DNA from: Rhizobiaceae bacterium
GTDB taxonomy: Bacteria; Pseudomonadota; Alphaproteobacteria; Rhizobiales; Rhizobiaceae
Assembly (NCBI GenBank): GCA_016763155.1
Contig: JAESUH010000217.1
Span: 1 to 64,000 of the forward strand
DNA length: 64,000 bases
Direction: 5' to 3'
Each line of letters begins with the position of its first letter. The stretch's first letter is position 1. The translations under genes were made by a program, and so were the position numbers. This document shows, in pieces, positions 16,270-25,156 of the stretch. The notes under the pieces were generated by a model. The model was not told the origin of the DNA. It saw only the letters and a program-made list of their open reading frames with translations, and made no database searches.

Positions 16270-17493
16270 ATGAAGAAGACTCTTTCTTTCGCAGGGGCGC
16301 TCACCGCAGCTCTTCTTGCGACGACAGGCATTGCAGCTGCAATGGATTGTGGAGAGATCAAGCTGGGTTCAGCAATCTCGCTCACAGGCAAATATTCATC
16401 GGCGGGCATTCATGCTCAGCATGGTTATGAATTTGCCATTAAAAAAATCAAAGACGCCGGTGGCATTAAATTTGGCGGTAAATGCTATAATTTCAACGTC
16501 ATCTACTATGATGATGAGTCCAAAGGCGATCGTGGTGCAACCCTTGCCGAGCGTTTGATCAATCAGGATAAAGTTCAATATATGCTTGGGCCTTATTCAT
16601 CAGGTCTCACCAAGGCGATTGCGCCAATTACTGAGAAATACAAAATTCCGATGGTTGAAGCAGAAGGCGCGTCGCGCTCACTGTTTAACAAAGGCCGCAA
16701 ATATCTGTTTGCTGTGCTTTCAACCTCAGAACAGTACCTAGCCTCTGCGATTACTCTTGCAGGCGAGCAGGCTGTGGCCAACGGTGGAAAAGCAAGCGAC
16801 GTTAAAGTCGCGATTGCCGTTGAAAACGACCCGTTCTCACTGGATATTCGTGCCGGTGTTCTTGCTGACGCTAAAAAAGCGGGCATGACGGTTGTGATCG
16901 ATGAAAAATTGCCTCGTGATCTTTCCGACATGGGCGCGATCCTGACCAAAGTAAAATTGCTTAAGCCAGACGTGCTGATCGTTTCCGGTCACACAAAAGG
17001 TGCTGCAACTGCAGTTCGTCAAGTTGGCGAAATGAAGATCAAGGTGCCAATGTTTGCAATCACTCATTGTGAATCAGCAGACGTTGTTGGTAAATTTGGC
17101 GATTATGCCAATGATGTTTTATGTGCCACCCAGTGGGCTGAAACTTTGACCTATAAAGACGATATCTTTGGCTCAGCGGCTGAATATAACAGCGACATCA
17201 AAGCAAAAGTTGCACATTACTCTGACCGTTCGGTTCCTTACCAAACTGCTCAGGCTTCTGCTGCGGTTTTGGTTTTCAAAGATGCATTTGAGCGCGCTGG
17301 TTCCCTTGATAAGGAAAAAGTGCGTGACGCGATTGCAGCGACTGATCTTGCTACTTTCTACGGCCATATCAAATTTGCCCCTGAAGGTAACAATATGGCG
17401 AAACCAATGGTTTTGCGTCAGATTCAGAACGGCGAATATAAAGTGGTTGCACCAACTGCTTTTGCTACCGACAAGCTGAATTGGCCTCGCTAA
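16270..17493 (+). CDS. HAAT-type ABC transporter substrate-binding protein (LivK-like)
   Basis: Periplasmic binding protein of the branched-chain amino acid/amide (HAAT) family. Residues 1-24 form a signal peptide with likely cleavage at 'GIAAA'. The mature part starts 'EIKLGSAISLTGKYSSAG', the classic opening of LivK-like proteins, followed by 'YYDDESKGDRGATLAERLI' and 'YMLGPYSSGLTKAIAPI'. The length of 407 aa is normal. It leads an operon with two permeases and two ATPases, then metabolic genes; a terminator-like hairpin right after it would enrich the binding protein. The ligand (amino acid, amide or other small acid) cannot be determined from sequence alone. Confidence 0.9.
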   Translation: MKKTLSFAGALTAALLATTGIAAAMDCGEIKLGSAISLTGKYSSAGIHAQHGYEFAIKKIKDAGGIKFGGKCYNFNVIYYDDESKGDRGATLAERLINQDKVQYMLGPYSSGLTKAIAPITEKYKIPMVEAEGASRSLFNKGRKYLFAVLSTSEQYLASAITLAGEQAVANGGKASDVKVAIAVENDPFSLDIRAGVLADAKKAGMTVVIDEKLPRDLSDMGAILTKVKLLKPDVLIVSGHTKGAATAVRQVGEMKIKVPMFAITHCESADVVGKFGDYANDVLCATQWAETLTYKDDIFGSAAEYNSDIKAKVAHYSDRSVPYQTAQASAAVLVFKDAFERAGSLDKEKVRDAIAATDLATFYGHIKFAPEGNNMAKPMVLRQIQNGEYKVVAPTAFATDKLNWPR

Positions 17494-17523
17494 GCTAGAA
17501 AATCCCGGCAATAATCAGCCGGA

Positions 17524-17561
17524 ACATCGGGGGCCTTTGATGATCCCCGATGTCATTTTTT
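17524..17561 (+). terminator. Terminator-like hairpin after the LivK-like gene
   Basis: A nine-bp stem (ACATCGGGG / CCCCGATGT) with a 12-base loop is followed by C-A and six T residues, a good rho-independent terminator. Because the permease genes continue 70 bases later on the same strand, it probably acts as partial attenuation or separates two transcripts. Confidence 0.75.
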
Positions 17562-17627
17562 AAGATGTATGTTGCTCAAAAAAAACAAGCTGGAATAACC
17601 GGCTGAGAGCGCATTCAGGGGAACATT

Positions 17628-18539
17628 ATGAATCAGATTTTCTCAAACATCTCTTTGTTGTTTGAATTTCCAGTCGTCAATATTTCAATTCTACTTGAAG
17701 GTTTGATGATCGGCTCACTATTCGCGCTATCTGCCTACGGTTTGGCATTAGTATGGGGCGTAATGAACGTCAAAAACCTTGCACAGGGCGACTTTGTGGT
17801 TGCTGGCGGTTACGTTTCCTGGTTTTTCTCCCAATATGGCATGCACCCGCTTTTCGGCGTCCCGCTGGCATTTGTAATAATGTGGGGCATTGGCTGGGTC
17901 ATTTACAAAACAGTTATTTCCCGCGTGATCGAACGCGATCTCTTCACCTCGCTTCTTGCCACATTTGGTCTGGCAATTATGATGGCGCAGTTGATGAATT
18001 TGATGTTTGGTTCCGATACGCAAAGTATCAAGCTGGAATTTGAAACCCTCTATTTCTTCGATGATTTTGTAAGCATACCCATCGCTAAACTCATCGGTGT
18101 CATCATGGCCCTGTCATTGGCAGCTGCCGTTATCACTTTCATGAAAACCAGCCGTATGGGCCAGGCGATCCGCGCTACAGCGCAGGATGCACGCGCTGCA
18201 CGGGTGATGGGAATTGATACGGAAAAAATTTACGCCTTCACATTCTCGCTCAACTCCGCAATTTGCGGTGCTGCAGGCGCGATCATCGTGATGGTCTGGC
18301 TGATCCAGCCATTCTACGGCATCACCTATTCCATTCGTGCCTTTGTGATTGTGACGGCAGCAGGCCTTGGCAATCTGCCGGGCGTGATTGCAGCAGGCCT
18401 CGGCATTGGCGCGCTGGAACAATATGGTTCGCACATTTTCGGCATTGGCTATCAGCAGGCAATTGCCGTGTTGCTGTTGCTCTTTGTTCTATTCATCCGA
18501 CTGTTGCAACAGCGCCGGTCCCGACAGGCATTGCGGTAG
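17628..18539 (+). CDS. HAAT-type ABC transporter permease (LivH-like)
   Basis: First inner-membrane permease of the importer. Its 303 residues contain about eight hydrophobic helices. 'GLMIGSLFALSAYGLALVWGVMNVKNLAQGDF' is the diagnostic LivH N-terminal region, and 'GQAIRATAQDARAARVMGID' is the cytoplasmic coupling helix that contacts the ATPase. The C-terminus 'VLLLLFVLFIRLLQQR' is typical. It lies between the binding protein and LivM-like genes with a nine-base gap to the next start. Confidence 0.93.
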   Translation: MNQIFSNISLLFEFPVVNISILLEGLMIGSLFALSAYGLALVWGVMNVKNLAQGDFVVAGGYVSWFFSQYGMHPLFGVPLAFVIMWGIGWVIYKTVISRVIERDLFTSLLATFGLAIMMAQLMNLMFGSDTQSIKLEFETLYFFDDFVSIPIAKLIGVIMALSLAAAVITFMKTSRMGQAIRATAQDARAARVMGIDTEKIYAFTFSLNSAICGAAGAIIVMVWLIQPFYGITYSIRAFVIVTAAGLGNLPGVIAAGLGIGALEQYGSHIFGIGYQQAIAVLLLLFVLFIRLLQQRRSRQALR

Positions 18540-18548
18540 GAGGCGATC

Positions 18549-19595
18549 ATGATTACTCAAAAACCAATATTTTACGCAGGCCTTCTTGCGCTTATCATTG
18601 TGTTGCCATTTCTGTTTCCAACATATGGCGTACAACTTGCGGCCATGTGGCTGATGATTATTGTCGCCATGACATGGGATATGACCGGCGGCCAAATGGG
18701 CTATAATTCCCTGGGCAATATCTTCTTTTATGGCACCGGCATGTATGTGGCGGCACTGGTGTTCATTGGCTTCTCCCATGATATCGGCCAGTATACCGAT
18801 GCATCTGGCGGCGGATCGTTCCAGTTTACCGATGCACAGTATTTCACCGGGCTTTTCCTCGGACTTATTGCGGCAGGATTCTTTTGTGCTGTAAGCGCTG
18901 TCGTCATTGGCATGCTGATCTTTGGATTGCGCGGGCCTTATTTTGCCATTGGAACGCTAGCCGTGGCGATTGCTGCAGGTGAACTGGTATCCAACTGGGA
19001 CTGGGTTGGTGGCGGTCAGGGCATCGCCCTACCAATTTATCCGGGTGACATCGATGTGGGTAAGAAGTTCTTCTACTTCATGTTTGCCGGGCTCGGGGTC
19101 AGTGTATTCATATTCTTAAAATGGCTCTACACCACGCGCTTTGGTGCTGCGATTAATGCCATTCGTGATGACGAAGAAAAAGCAGAAGCCATGGGCATTC
19201 ATACCATGTGGTACAAACTCACCACATGGGCGATTTCAGCATTCTTCGTGGGCATTGCAGGCGGGTTATCAGCCTTCCAGCTAATCCACTTCGAACCTCT
19301 TGAGTCGGCTTACCAAACCATCAACCTTGGAATTTTCATGGTGGTCTGCGTTTTATTAGGCGGCAAAGGAACCCTTTGGGGACCGGTTATTGGTGCGATT
19401 GTATTTCACCTTTTCAAGGAAATCACATGGGCTTATTTGCTCGGTTGGCAATGGGTGGCACTTGGCGGCCTGATCGTTGTTACCGTGGTTTATTTTCAAG
19501 ACGGCTTTATGGGCTGGCTTAAACATCAAAAACCGGAATGGTTTGGCATTCGTGTGGAAGATAGTTCCACAGGAAAAGCGGGGACAGCCGAATGA
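18549..19595 (+). CDS. HAAT-type ABC transporter permease (LivM-like)
   Basis: Second permease of the importer, 348 aa with about ten hydrophobic helices. 'DMTGGQMGYNSLGNIFFYGTGMYVAAL' corresponds to the LivM signature 'GYxGxxSLGxxxFxGxGAY', and 'FGAAINAIRDDEEKAEAMGI' is the coupling helix. The hydrophilic loop around residues 75-95 ('GQYTDASGGGSFQFTD') is somewhat long for the family. The stop overlaps the next start (ATGA). Confidence 0.93.
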   Translation: MITQKPIFYAGLLALIIVLPFLFPTYGVQLAAMWLMIIVAMTWDMTGGQMGYNSLGNIFFYGTGMYVAALVFIGFSHDIGQYTDASGGGSFQFTDAQYFTGLFLGLIAAGFFCAVSAVVIGMLIFGLRGPYFAIGTLAVAIAAGELVSNWDWVGGGQGIALPIYPGDIDVGKKFFYFMFAGLGVSVFIFLKWLYTTRFGAAINAIRDDEEKAEAMGIHTMWYKLTTWAISAFFVGIAGGLSAFQLIHFEPLESAYQTINLGIFMVVCVLLGGKGTLWGPVIGAIVFHLFKEITWAYLLGWQWVALGGLIVVTVVYFQDGFMGWLKHQKPEWFGIRVEDSSTGKAGTAE

Positions 19596-20335
19596 CCAAA
19601 ATTATTGAAGTTAGCAATGTCTCCAAATCTTACGGCGGTGTGATCGCCAATAAGGATGTATCACTGAGCGTGAAAAAGGGCACCATTACCGGGCTGATTG
19701 GTCCCAATGGTTCCGGTAAAACCACCCTGTTTAATTCGATTGTCGGCTATCACCCGATTGATAGTGGTTCGATCAAATTTGAAAACAACGAAATTTCAAA
19801 TTTGCAGGTTCAGGAAATCGCCCGTTTAGGAATGCTGAGAACTTTCCAGCAAACCCGTATTTACGGCGAAATGAACTGCGTGGAAAATATGCTGATTTCA
19901 TTGCCGCACCGCAAGATGAGTTGGCGCGATCGCTTTGCCAGCAATACCAAAACTGATTATGAACGTGCCGATCATTTGCTGGAATTTGTCGGGCTTTATG
20001 AAAAGCGGTTTTTGCGCTCTGGATCACTTTCCTTTGGGCAGCAAAAATTGCTGGAATTTGCCATGGCACTGATGAATGAGCCAACGGTTCTGCTGCTTGA
20101 CGAACCAACGGCGGGCATTAACCCGACCTTGATTAATGGTCTGATTGATCGGCTGAAGCGGGCGAATACAGAGTTTGGCATTACGCTGTTTATCATCGAG
20201 CATAATATGCGGGTGATTATGAATATGGCTGACACCATTTATTGCTTGGCCCATGGGGAGATGCTGGCTTCCGGCACACCAGACGAAATTCAAAACAACC
20301 AAAATGTGGTTGATGCCTATCTTGGAGCACATTAA
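19592..20335 (+). CDS. HAAT-type ABC transporter ATP-binding protein (LivG-like)
   Basis: ATPase subunit, 247 aa. Walker A is 'GPNGSGKTTLFNSI', the signature region is 'GSLSFGQQKLLEFAMAL' (SFGQQ in place of the usual SGGQQ, common in LivG proteins), Walker B is 'VLLLDEPTAGINP', and the switch His is in 'FIIEHNMRVIMNMAD'. The long insertion before the signature is typical of LivG. Start and stop overlap the neighbouring genes (ATGA and TAATG), so translation is coupled through the operon. Confidence 0.93.
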   Translation: MTKIIEVSNVSKSYGGVIANKDVSLSVKKGTITGLIGPNGSGKTTLFNSIVGYHPIDSGSIKFENNEISNLQVQEIARLGMLRTFQQTRIYGEMNCVENMLISLPHRKMSWRDRFASNTKTDYERADHLLEFVGLYEKRFLRSGSLSFGQQKLLEFAMALMNEPTVLLLDEPTAGINPTLINGLIDRLKRANTEFGITLFIIEHNMRVIMNMADTIYCLAHGEMLASGTPDEIQNNQNVVDAYLGAH

Positions 20336-21264
20336 TGGCTGATAAAAAAACACCCAAAAAAAGCGCCTCGAAGAAGCCCAAGAAAAAGGCCGCCAAAAAA
20401 ACTTCGGCAAAAAGTGTTAGCGGCTATGCCTCTGGTGGCGTCGATTCAATTATTTCGGTTGAGGATGTTAACCGTCAGGCCAAGGCCATTGCTGAGGACA
20501 TTTCCATCGAGCAACTTGACGATTTGGCAGGTAACGATGCCTTCATTTCTATCGAGAACCTCACAGCTGGCTATGGCAAAATGGAGATTTTGCACAACCT
20601 TAACCTTCGGGTTGGACGCAAACAATCTCTTTGCCTAATTGGTCCAAACGGGGCGGGTAAATCAACCATTCTCCATGCAATATTTGGCTTCAATGATATT
20701 TTTAGCGGCAGTATTTTTATCGGCGAAGGTGCTAATCGCCGCGATGTCACCAAATTGTCTCCAAGCGAAAAACTGTCAGAGGCAGGCATCGCCTATATTT
20801 TGCAGGATAAATCCGTATTTCCCGGTATGACGGTGGAAGAGAATTTGTGGATGGGCGGATTTCTGAAAGACAAGCCCACTGAAGCTAAACGGGCAGCGGA
20901 AGCAGTCTTTGATAAATATCCTCGCCTAGCCGCTCGCAGAAAACATTTGGCAAAAGTGCTTTCTGGCGGCGAGCGACGTCTGTTGGAAATTTCCCGTGCA
21001 TTGGTAATGAACCCTGAAGTGCTGCTGGTGGATGAACCCTCTATTGGGCTTGAACCACGGTTTATCGACATGGTTTTTGAAATCTTGCATGATCTGCAAC
21101 ATAAGGAAGGCAAGACCATCATTATGGTTGAGCAGAACGCCAAAAAGGGCCTTGAATTTGCTGATCTTGGTTATGTTCTGGTATCGGGAGAAGTTGCAAT
21201 TGCGGGAACTGGCGATGAATTGCTTGCAAATCCAAAAGTTGGCCAGCTCTTCCTTGGTGGCTAA
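20335..21264 (+). CDS. HAAT-type ABC transporter ATP-binding protein (LivF-like) with Lys-rich N-terminal extension
   Basis: Second ATPase of the importer. The conserved core starts only at about residue 72 ('ISIENLTAGYGKMEIL'). Walker A is 'GPNGAGKSTILHAI', the signature is 'LSGGERRLLEISRAL', Walker B is 'VLLVDEPSIGLEP', and the switch His position is taken by Gln ('IIMVEQNAKKGL'), which is usual in LivF. LivF proteins are normally about 235-240 aa; this one has 309. The extra part begins with a strongly basic segment ('KKTPKKSASKKPKKKAAKK') and continues with a mixed acidic segment. Codons in it look ordinary and the start is coupled to the upstream stop (TAATG), so the extension is probably real. 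Its role is unknown. Confidence 0.92.
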   Translation: MADKKTPKKSASKKPKKKAAKKTSAKSVSGYASGGVDSIISVEDVNRQAKAIAEDISIEQLDDLAGNDAFISIENLTAGYGKMEILHNLNLRVGRKQSLCLIGPNGAGKSTILHAIFGFNDIFSGSIFIGEGANRRDVTKLSPSEKLSEAGIAYILQDKSVFPGMTVEENLWMGGFLKDKPTEAKRAAEAVFDKYPRLAARRKHLAKVLSGGERRLLEISRALVMNPEVLLVDEPSIGLEPRFIDMVFEILHDLQHKEGKTIIMVEQNAKKGLEFADLGYVLVSGEVAIAGTGDELLANPKVGQLFLGG

Positions 21265-21276
21265 GAAGGTGGCAGC

Positions 21277-21987
21277 ATGAACGTTAAGGCGATCCTGTTT
21301 GACAAGGATGGCACGCTGATTGATTTCCATGCCACATGGGATCGCGCGACCTTTGATGTTTTTGAACACCTTGCCAAAGGTGATATGGACCTCGTTGCAA
21401 AGCTGGCCGAAATCTCTGATCTTGATATGGAAACCAAAGCCATTGGCGCTAATTCCATTCTGGTGGCTGAAAGCTCTGAGGAGATCGGCAGACGCTGGGC
21501 GACAGTCCTCTCCAGAGAAGCCGACCAAGATTTCCTTGATGAGGTTGATGTTCTTTACGGCAGATTTGGCGAAAAATACCTGACCAGCTTCCCAAGCACC
21601 CAAGGTGTTTTGAAGTCGCTGCAAGAGCATGGCTATTTGCTGGGTATTGCTACCAATGATAGCGAACGAAACGCCGTCACCCAGATGGATAATTTGGGCT
21701 GGCACAAATATTTCACCGCAATTTACGGCTATGATAGTGGCCATGGCGAAAAGCCTGGCCCCGGCATGGTTAACGCCTTTTGTGAACTCACCGGTTTCAA
21801 GCCTGAAGAAATCCTCATGGTTGGCGACACCCTCCATGACATTTCGGCTGGAACGAATGCGGGCGCGTTGACCATTGGTGTCACCACCGGTCCCGCAAAG
21901 GGCGCAGATTTGCCGGGTAAAGCCCATGCTATAATTGATGATCTGGATGAGCTATTGCATGTGTTGCAACAATCCCCATTTTGCTGA
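21277..21987 (+). CDS. HAD-superfamily phosphatase (phosphoglycolate phosphatase-like)
   Basis: Cytoplasmic haloacid dehalogenase-type hydrolase, 236 aa. Motif I is 'AILFDKDGTLIDF' with the nucleophile Asp and general acid Asp. The Thr/Ser of motif II is near 'GIATNDSERN', the motif III Lys is in 'HGEKPGPGMVNAF', and motif IV is 'ILMVGDTLHDISAG'. A helical cap lies between residues about 15 and 85, which places it in the Gph-like subgroup I. The substrate is unknown. It follows the LivF-like gene by 12 bases, so it belongs to the same transcript as the importer, perhaps acting on a phosphorylated product of the imported compound or in metabolite repair. Confidence 0.85.
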   Translation: MNVKAILFDKDGTLIDFHATWDRATFDVFEHLAKGDMDLVAKLAEISDLDMETKAIGANSILVAESSEEIGRRWATVLSREADQDFLDEVDVLYGRFGEKYLTSFPSTQGVLKSLQEHGYLLGIATNDSERNAVTQMDNLGWHKYFTAIYGYDSGHGEKPGPGMVNAFCELTGFKPEEILMVGDTLHDISAGTNAGALTIGVTTGPAKGADLPGKAHAIIDDLDELLHVLQQSPFC

Positions 21988-22021
21988 TACTTGCATTAAA
22001 ATATTCTAACAAGGCGAATAA

Positions 22022-22711
22022 ATGAAAATTGGAATTCTGCTAACCGGGCATGTGCCACCGGAACTAATTGATAAGCACGGCCCCTATATGGAAATGTTTG
22101 CCAAGCTGCTTGATGGACACGACTTTACCTTCACCAATTACGCGGTGGTGGATAATGAATTTCCAAAATCCGTTGAGGAAATGGATGGCTGGTTGGTGAC
22201 GGGTTCAAAACACGGATCCTATGAAGACCTTGAATGGATACCACCTTTGGAGGCATTTATTCGCGAGAGCTATGCAGCTGGAATTCCAATTATCGGAATT
22301 TGCTTTGGCCATCAGGTGATGGCTCAGGCGCTGGGTGGCAAGGTAGAGAAATTTTCTGGTGGCTGGAGCATTGGCCGAACCGACTATGCACTCGTTGGAG
22401 AAGATGAAAAATCTTTGCTCGCCATGCATCAGGATCAAGTTGTTCAAATACCCGAAGATGCAACGGTCATTGCCAGCAATGATTTTTGTGCCAATGCGGG
22501 CCTTGCCTATAAGGGCAGCGCCCTAAGCTTCCAGCCTCATCCGGAATTTTCACCGGAATACGCAGAAGATTTGATCCGGATGCGCGCTGGTGTCGCGTTG
22601 CCGCAAGAGCTTGCGGATGATGCGTTGGCAAAATTAAATATACCAAATGATTCAAAAGAAATTGCCGACAAGATGGCTGGCTTTTTTAAGGAAAATAAAC
22701 AGGATAGATAA
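22022..22711 (+). CDS. Class I glutamine amidotransferase-like protein
   Basis: A free-standing GATase domain, 229 aa. The catalytic nucleophile is in 'IIGICFGHQVMAQAL' (GxCxGxQ elbow) and the His-Glu pair is in 'SFQPHPEFSPEY'. Such single-domain proteins include gamma-glutamyl hydrolases (PuuD-like) and GuaA-like proteins of unknown role. No synthetase domain is fused or adjacent, so hydrolysis of a gamma-glutamyl or similar amide is more likely than ammonia transfer. Its place in the amide/amino acid importer operon fits a role in breaking down an imported amide, but no substrate can be named. Confidence 0.82.
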   Translation: MKIGILLTGHVPPELIDKHGPYMEMFAKLLDGHDFTFTNYAVVDNEFPKSVEEMDGWLVTGSKHGSYEDLEWIPPLEAFIRESYAAGIPIIGICFGHQVMAQALGGKVEKFSGGWSIGRTDYALVGEDEKSLLAMHQDQVVQIPEDATVIASNDFCANAGLAYKGSALSFQPHPEFSPEYAEDLIRMRAGVALPQELADDALAKLNIPNDSKEIADKMAGFFKENKQDR

Positions 22712-22716
22712 GCGCC

Positions 22717-23520
22717 ATGGATGAAGCAGCCGAGCCACTTGTTACACGCGAGATAACCGATAATATTTTACGCTTGCGCCTAAATAATCCTGGTCGGGCG
22801 AATGTTTTATCTGAGGCAATGCTGGACGCATTACGTGAAGCATTTGAATTTGCTGAAAATGAGAAATCAATTCGTGTTGTGATACTCGCGGCAAATGGCA
22901 GGATTTTTTGCTCGGGGCACGATCTGAAGGAATTGAACGCTGCCCGCCAAAACCAAGACGGTGGCCGTGAAAACTTCGCCAGAACCATGGAGAAATGTTC
23001 GGCCCTGATGCAGCAAATCGTTGGGCTGTCCAAGCCGGTTATCGCTGACATTCGGGCGGTGGCATCTGCCGCCGGATGCCAGTTGATTGCCAGTTGTGAT
23101 CTGGCGCTGGCTACTGAAGAAGCAAAATTTTCGACCCCCGGCGTGAATATCGGGTTGTTTTGCTCAACGCCTATGGTGGCAATATCGCGCAATGTCTCGA
23201 ACAAACATGCAATGGAAATGCTATTAACCGGCGACTTCATTAACGCCCAACGCGCGGCCGAAATCGGGTTGATCAACCAAGCTTTACCTTTGGAAAAAAT
23301 TGACGCAGCCCTTGAAGAACTCGCCGCAAAAATCGCATCCAAATCCGCCATGACATTAGCAATTGGAAAGAAGGCATTCTATCTCCAAAAGGAATTGCCA
23401 CTGGCGCAGGCATATGAATATACTTCTTCAGTGATGGTTGAAAACATGATGAAACAGGATGCCGATGAAGGTATCCGGGCCTTCATCGAAAAACGTTCCC
23501 CGGAATGGCGCGACGAATAG
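22717..23520 (+). CDS. Enoyl-CoA hydratase/isomerase-family protein lacking both catalytic Glu residues
   Basis: A crotonase-fold protein of 267 aa. 'FCSGHDLKEL' is the CoA/oxyanion-hole segment and 'AAGCQLIASCDLALATEEAKFSTPGVNIG' is the core. In crotonase the catalytic Glu pair lies in 'GGGCELAM' and 'QPEIxIG'; here these positions read 'AAGCQLIA' (Gln) and 'TPGVNIG' (Gly). The protein resembles the eukaryotic ECHDC3 group in these features ('FATPGVNxGLFCSTP'-like). Hydratase activity is therefore doubtful. Another CoA-dependent reaction such as hydrolysis, isomerisation or decarboxylation is possible. It follows the GATase gene by five bases and is directly followed by an acyl-CoA ligase that could supply its CoA thioester. 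Confidence 0.88.
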   Translation: MDEAAEPLVTREITDNILRLRLNNPGRANVLSEAMLDALREAFEFAENEKSIRVVILAANGRIFCSGHDLKELNAARQNQDGGRENFARTMEKCSALMQQIVGLSKPVIADIRAVASAAGCQLIASCDLALATEEAKFSTPGVNIGLFCSTPMVAISRNVSNKHAMEMLLTGDFINAQRAAEIGLINQALPLEKIDAALEELAAKIASKSAMTLAIGKKAFYLQKELPLAQAYEYTSSVMVENMMKQDADEGIRAFIEKRSPEWRDE

Positions 23521-23528
23521 AGGTGAAT

Positions 23529-25151
23529 TTGAGCAATCAGTATAATACGGATTTGGACCGGAACCCGGCCAATTATCAGCCCCTGACGCCGCTTACTTTT
23601 CTGGAACGTGCGGCATCGGTATTCCCCGAAAAAACGGCAATTGTGCATGGCAATTCCCGAACTGGATATCGGGAATTTTATGCCCGTTCACGCCAACTTG
23701 CCTCGGCTTTGAGCGCTCATGGTGTCAGTCGCGGAGATACGGTTTCGGTGATGTTGGCCAATACGCCCGTCATGCTGGAAGCCCATTACGGTGTGCCCAT
23801 GGCTGGAGCGGTCTTACATTCAATGAATACCAGACTGGATGCCGCAATCATCGCATTTCAGATGGATCACGCAGAAACCAAAGTCCTGATTACCGACCGC
23901 GAATTTGCGCCTGTCATCAAAGATGCTTTGGCGCTGGCTAAAGTGAAACCTTTCATTATAGATTACGATGATCTGGAGTTCCCTCAAACCGGCGAATTGC
24001 TGGGCTCGATTGAGTATGAAGATTTTATCGCCAAGGGCGACCCAGAATTTAAATGGTTGATGCCGGAAGATGAGTGGGATGCAATCTCGCTGAACTATAC
24101 GTCTGGCACGACCGGCAACCCCAAGGGCGTCGTCTATCATCATCGCGGTGCCTATCTGTTGGCACAGGGAAACGCTCTTACAGCGTCCATGCCGAAACAC
24201 GCAGTCTATCTTTGGACCCTGCCGATGTTTCATTGCAATGGCTGGTGTTTTCCGTGGACCTTATCTGTTATTTCCGGCACCCATATCTGCCTGCGCTGGG
24301 TACGCCAAAAGGCGATCTGGGATGCATTGGCCGATGAAAAGGTTACCCATCTATGTGGTGCGCCGATTGTCATGTCGACCATTCTTGCGGCCGAAGACAA
24401 GCGTTCGATCGACCATGTTGTAGAATTTCTAACCGCTGCTGCTCCTCCACCGGAAGCCGTTTTGGCCGCCATGAAAGAGGGTGGATTTAATGTTACCCAT
24501 CTTTATGGGCTGACGGAGAGTTATGGTCCTGCAGTCGTAAATGACTGGCACGAGGAATGGGATAAACTTCCCCTGGCGGCCCAGGCTGCCCGCAAAGCCA
24601 GGCAGGGGGTCAGATATGTTTCGCTTGAAGGATTAAGCGTGCGCGACCCGGAAACTCTAGAACTCATGCCTGCCGATGGCGAAAGCATCGGCGAAGTTAT
24701 GATGCAGGGCAATGTGGTGATGAAGGGGTATCTCAAAAACCTACAGGCAAGTAATGACGCATTTGCCGGGGGCTGGTTTCACACCGGCGATTTGGGAGTT
24801 TTGCACGAAGATGGATATATCCAGCTAAAAGATCGCTCCAAGGACATCATAATTTCAGGTGGTGAAAATATTTCATCCATCGAAGTCGAAGATGCGCTTT
24901 ATAAACATGAAGGGGTGGCTGCAGCAGCGGTCGTTGCCCGGGCTGATGATAAATGGGGTGAAACCCCCGTCGCCTTTGTTGAAAAGAACAGTGGATTTGA
25001 TGATTTGAATGAGGCTGATCTGGTGGCTTGGTGCAGCACTTTGTTGGCCGGGTTCAAAGTTCCCAAAACCATATTGTTTGAAGAAATTCCAAAAACCTCC
25101 ACCGGCAAAATCCAAAAATTTGTCCTCCGGGAACGGGTAAAAGAATTGTAG
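23529..25151 (+). CDS. Acyl-CoA synthetase (short/medium-chain, DmdB-like group)
   Basis: An adenylate-forming ligase activating a carboxylic acid to its CoA thioester with ATP. The P-loop is 'LNYTSGTTGNPKGVVYHHRG', the aromatic/adenine motif 'HLYGLTESYG', the hinge region 'GWFHTGDLG' and 'KDIIISGGENISSIEVE', and the C-terminal catalytic Lys lies in 'KTSTGKIQKFVLRE'. The opening 'LDRNPANYQPLTPLTFLERAA' is typical of the alphaproteobacterial group annotated as medium-chain or 3-methylmercaptopropionyl-CoA (DmdB-like) ligases. The track start is inside the upstream gene. I choose the TTG five bases after AGAGG, giving about 540 aa. The acid substrate is unknown. Confidence 0.9.
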   Translation: MSNQYNTDLDRNPANYQPLTPLTFLERAASVFPEKTAIVHGNSRTGYREFYARSRQLASALSAHGVSRGDTVSVMLANTPVMLEAHYGVPMAGAVLHSMNTRLDAAIIAFQMDHAETKVLITDREFAPVIKDALALAKVKPFIIDYDDLEFPQTGELLGSIEYEDFIAKGDPEFKWLMPEDEWDAISLNYTSGTTGNPKGVVYHHRGAYLLAQGNALTASMPKHAVYLWTLPMFHCNGWCFPWTLSVISGTHICLRWVRQKAIWDALADEKVTHLCGAPIVMSTILAAEDKRSIDHVVEFLTAAAPPPEAVLAAMKEGGFNVTHLYGLTESYGPAVVNDWHEEWDKLPLAAQAARKARQGVRYVSLEGLSVRDPETLELMPADGESIGEVMMQGNVVMKGYLKNLQASNDAFAGGWFHTGDLGVLHEDGYIQLKDRSKDIIISGGENISSIEVEDALYKHEGVAAAAVVARADDKWGETPVAFVEKNSGFDDLNEADLVAWCSTLLAGFKVPKTILFEEIPKTSTGKIQKFVLRERVKEL

Positions 25152-25156
25152 ATCAG

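Noticed and set aside
20926-21927. 333-codon ORF antisense to the LivF-like and HAD genes
   Set aside because: Both covered genes have intact catalytic motifs on the plus strand; the antisense product matches nothing I know.
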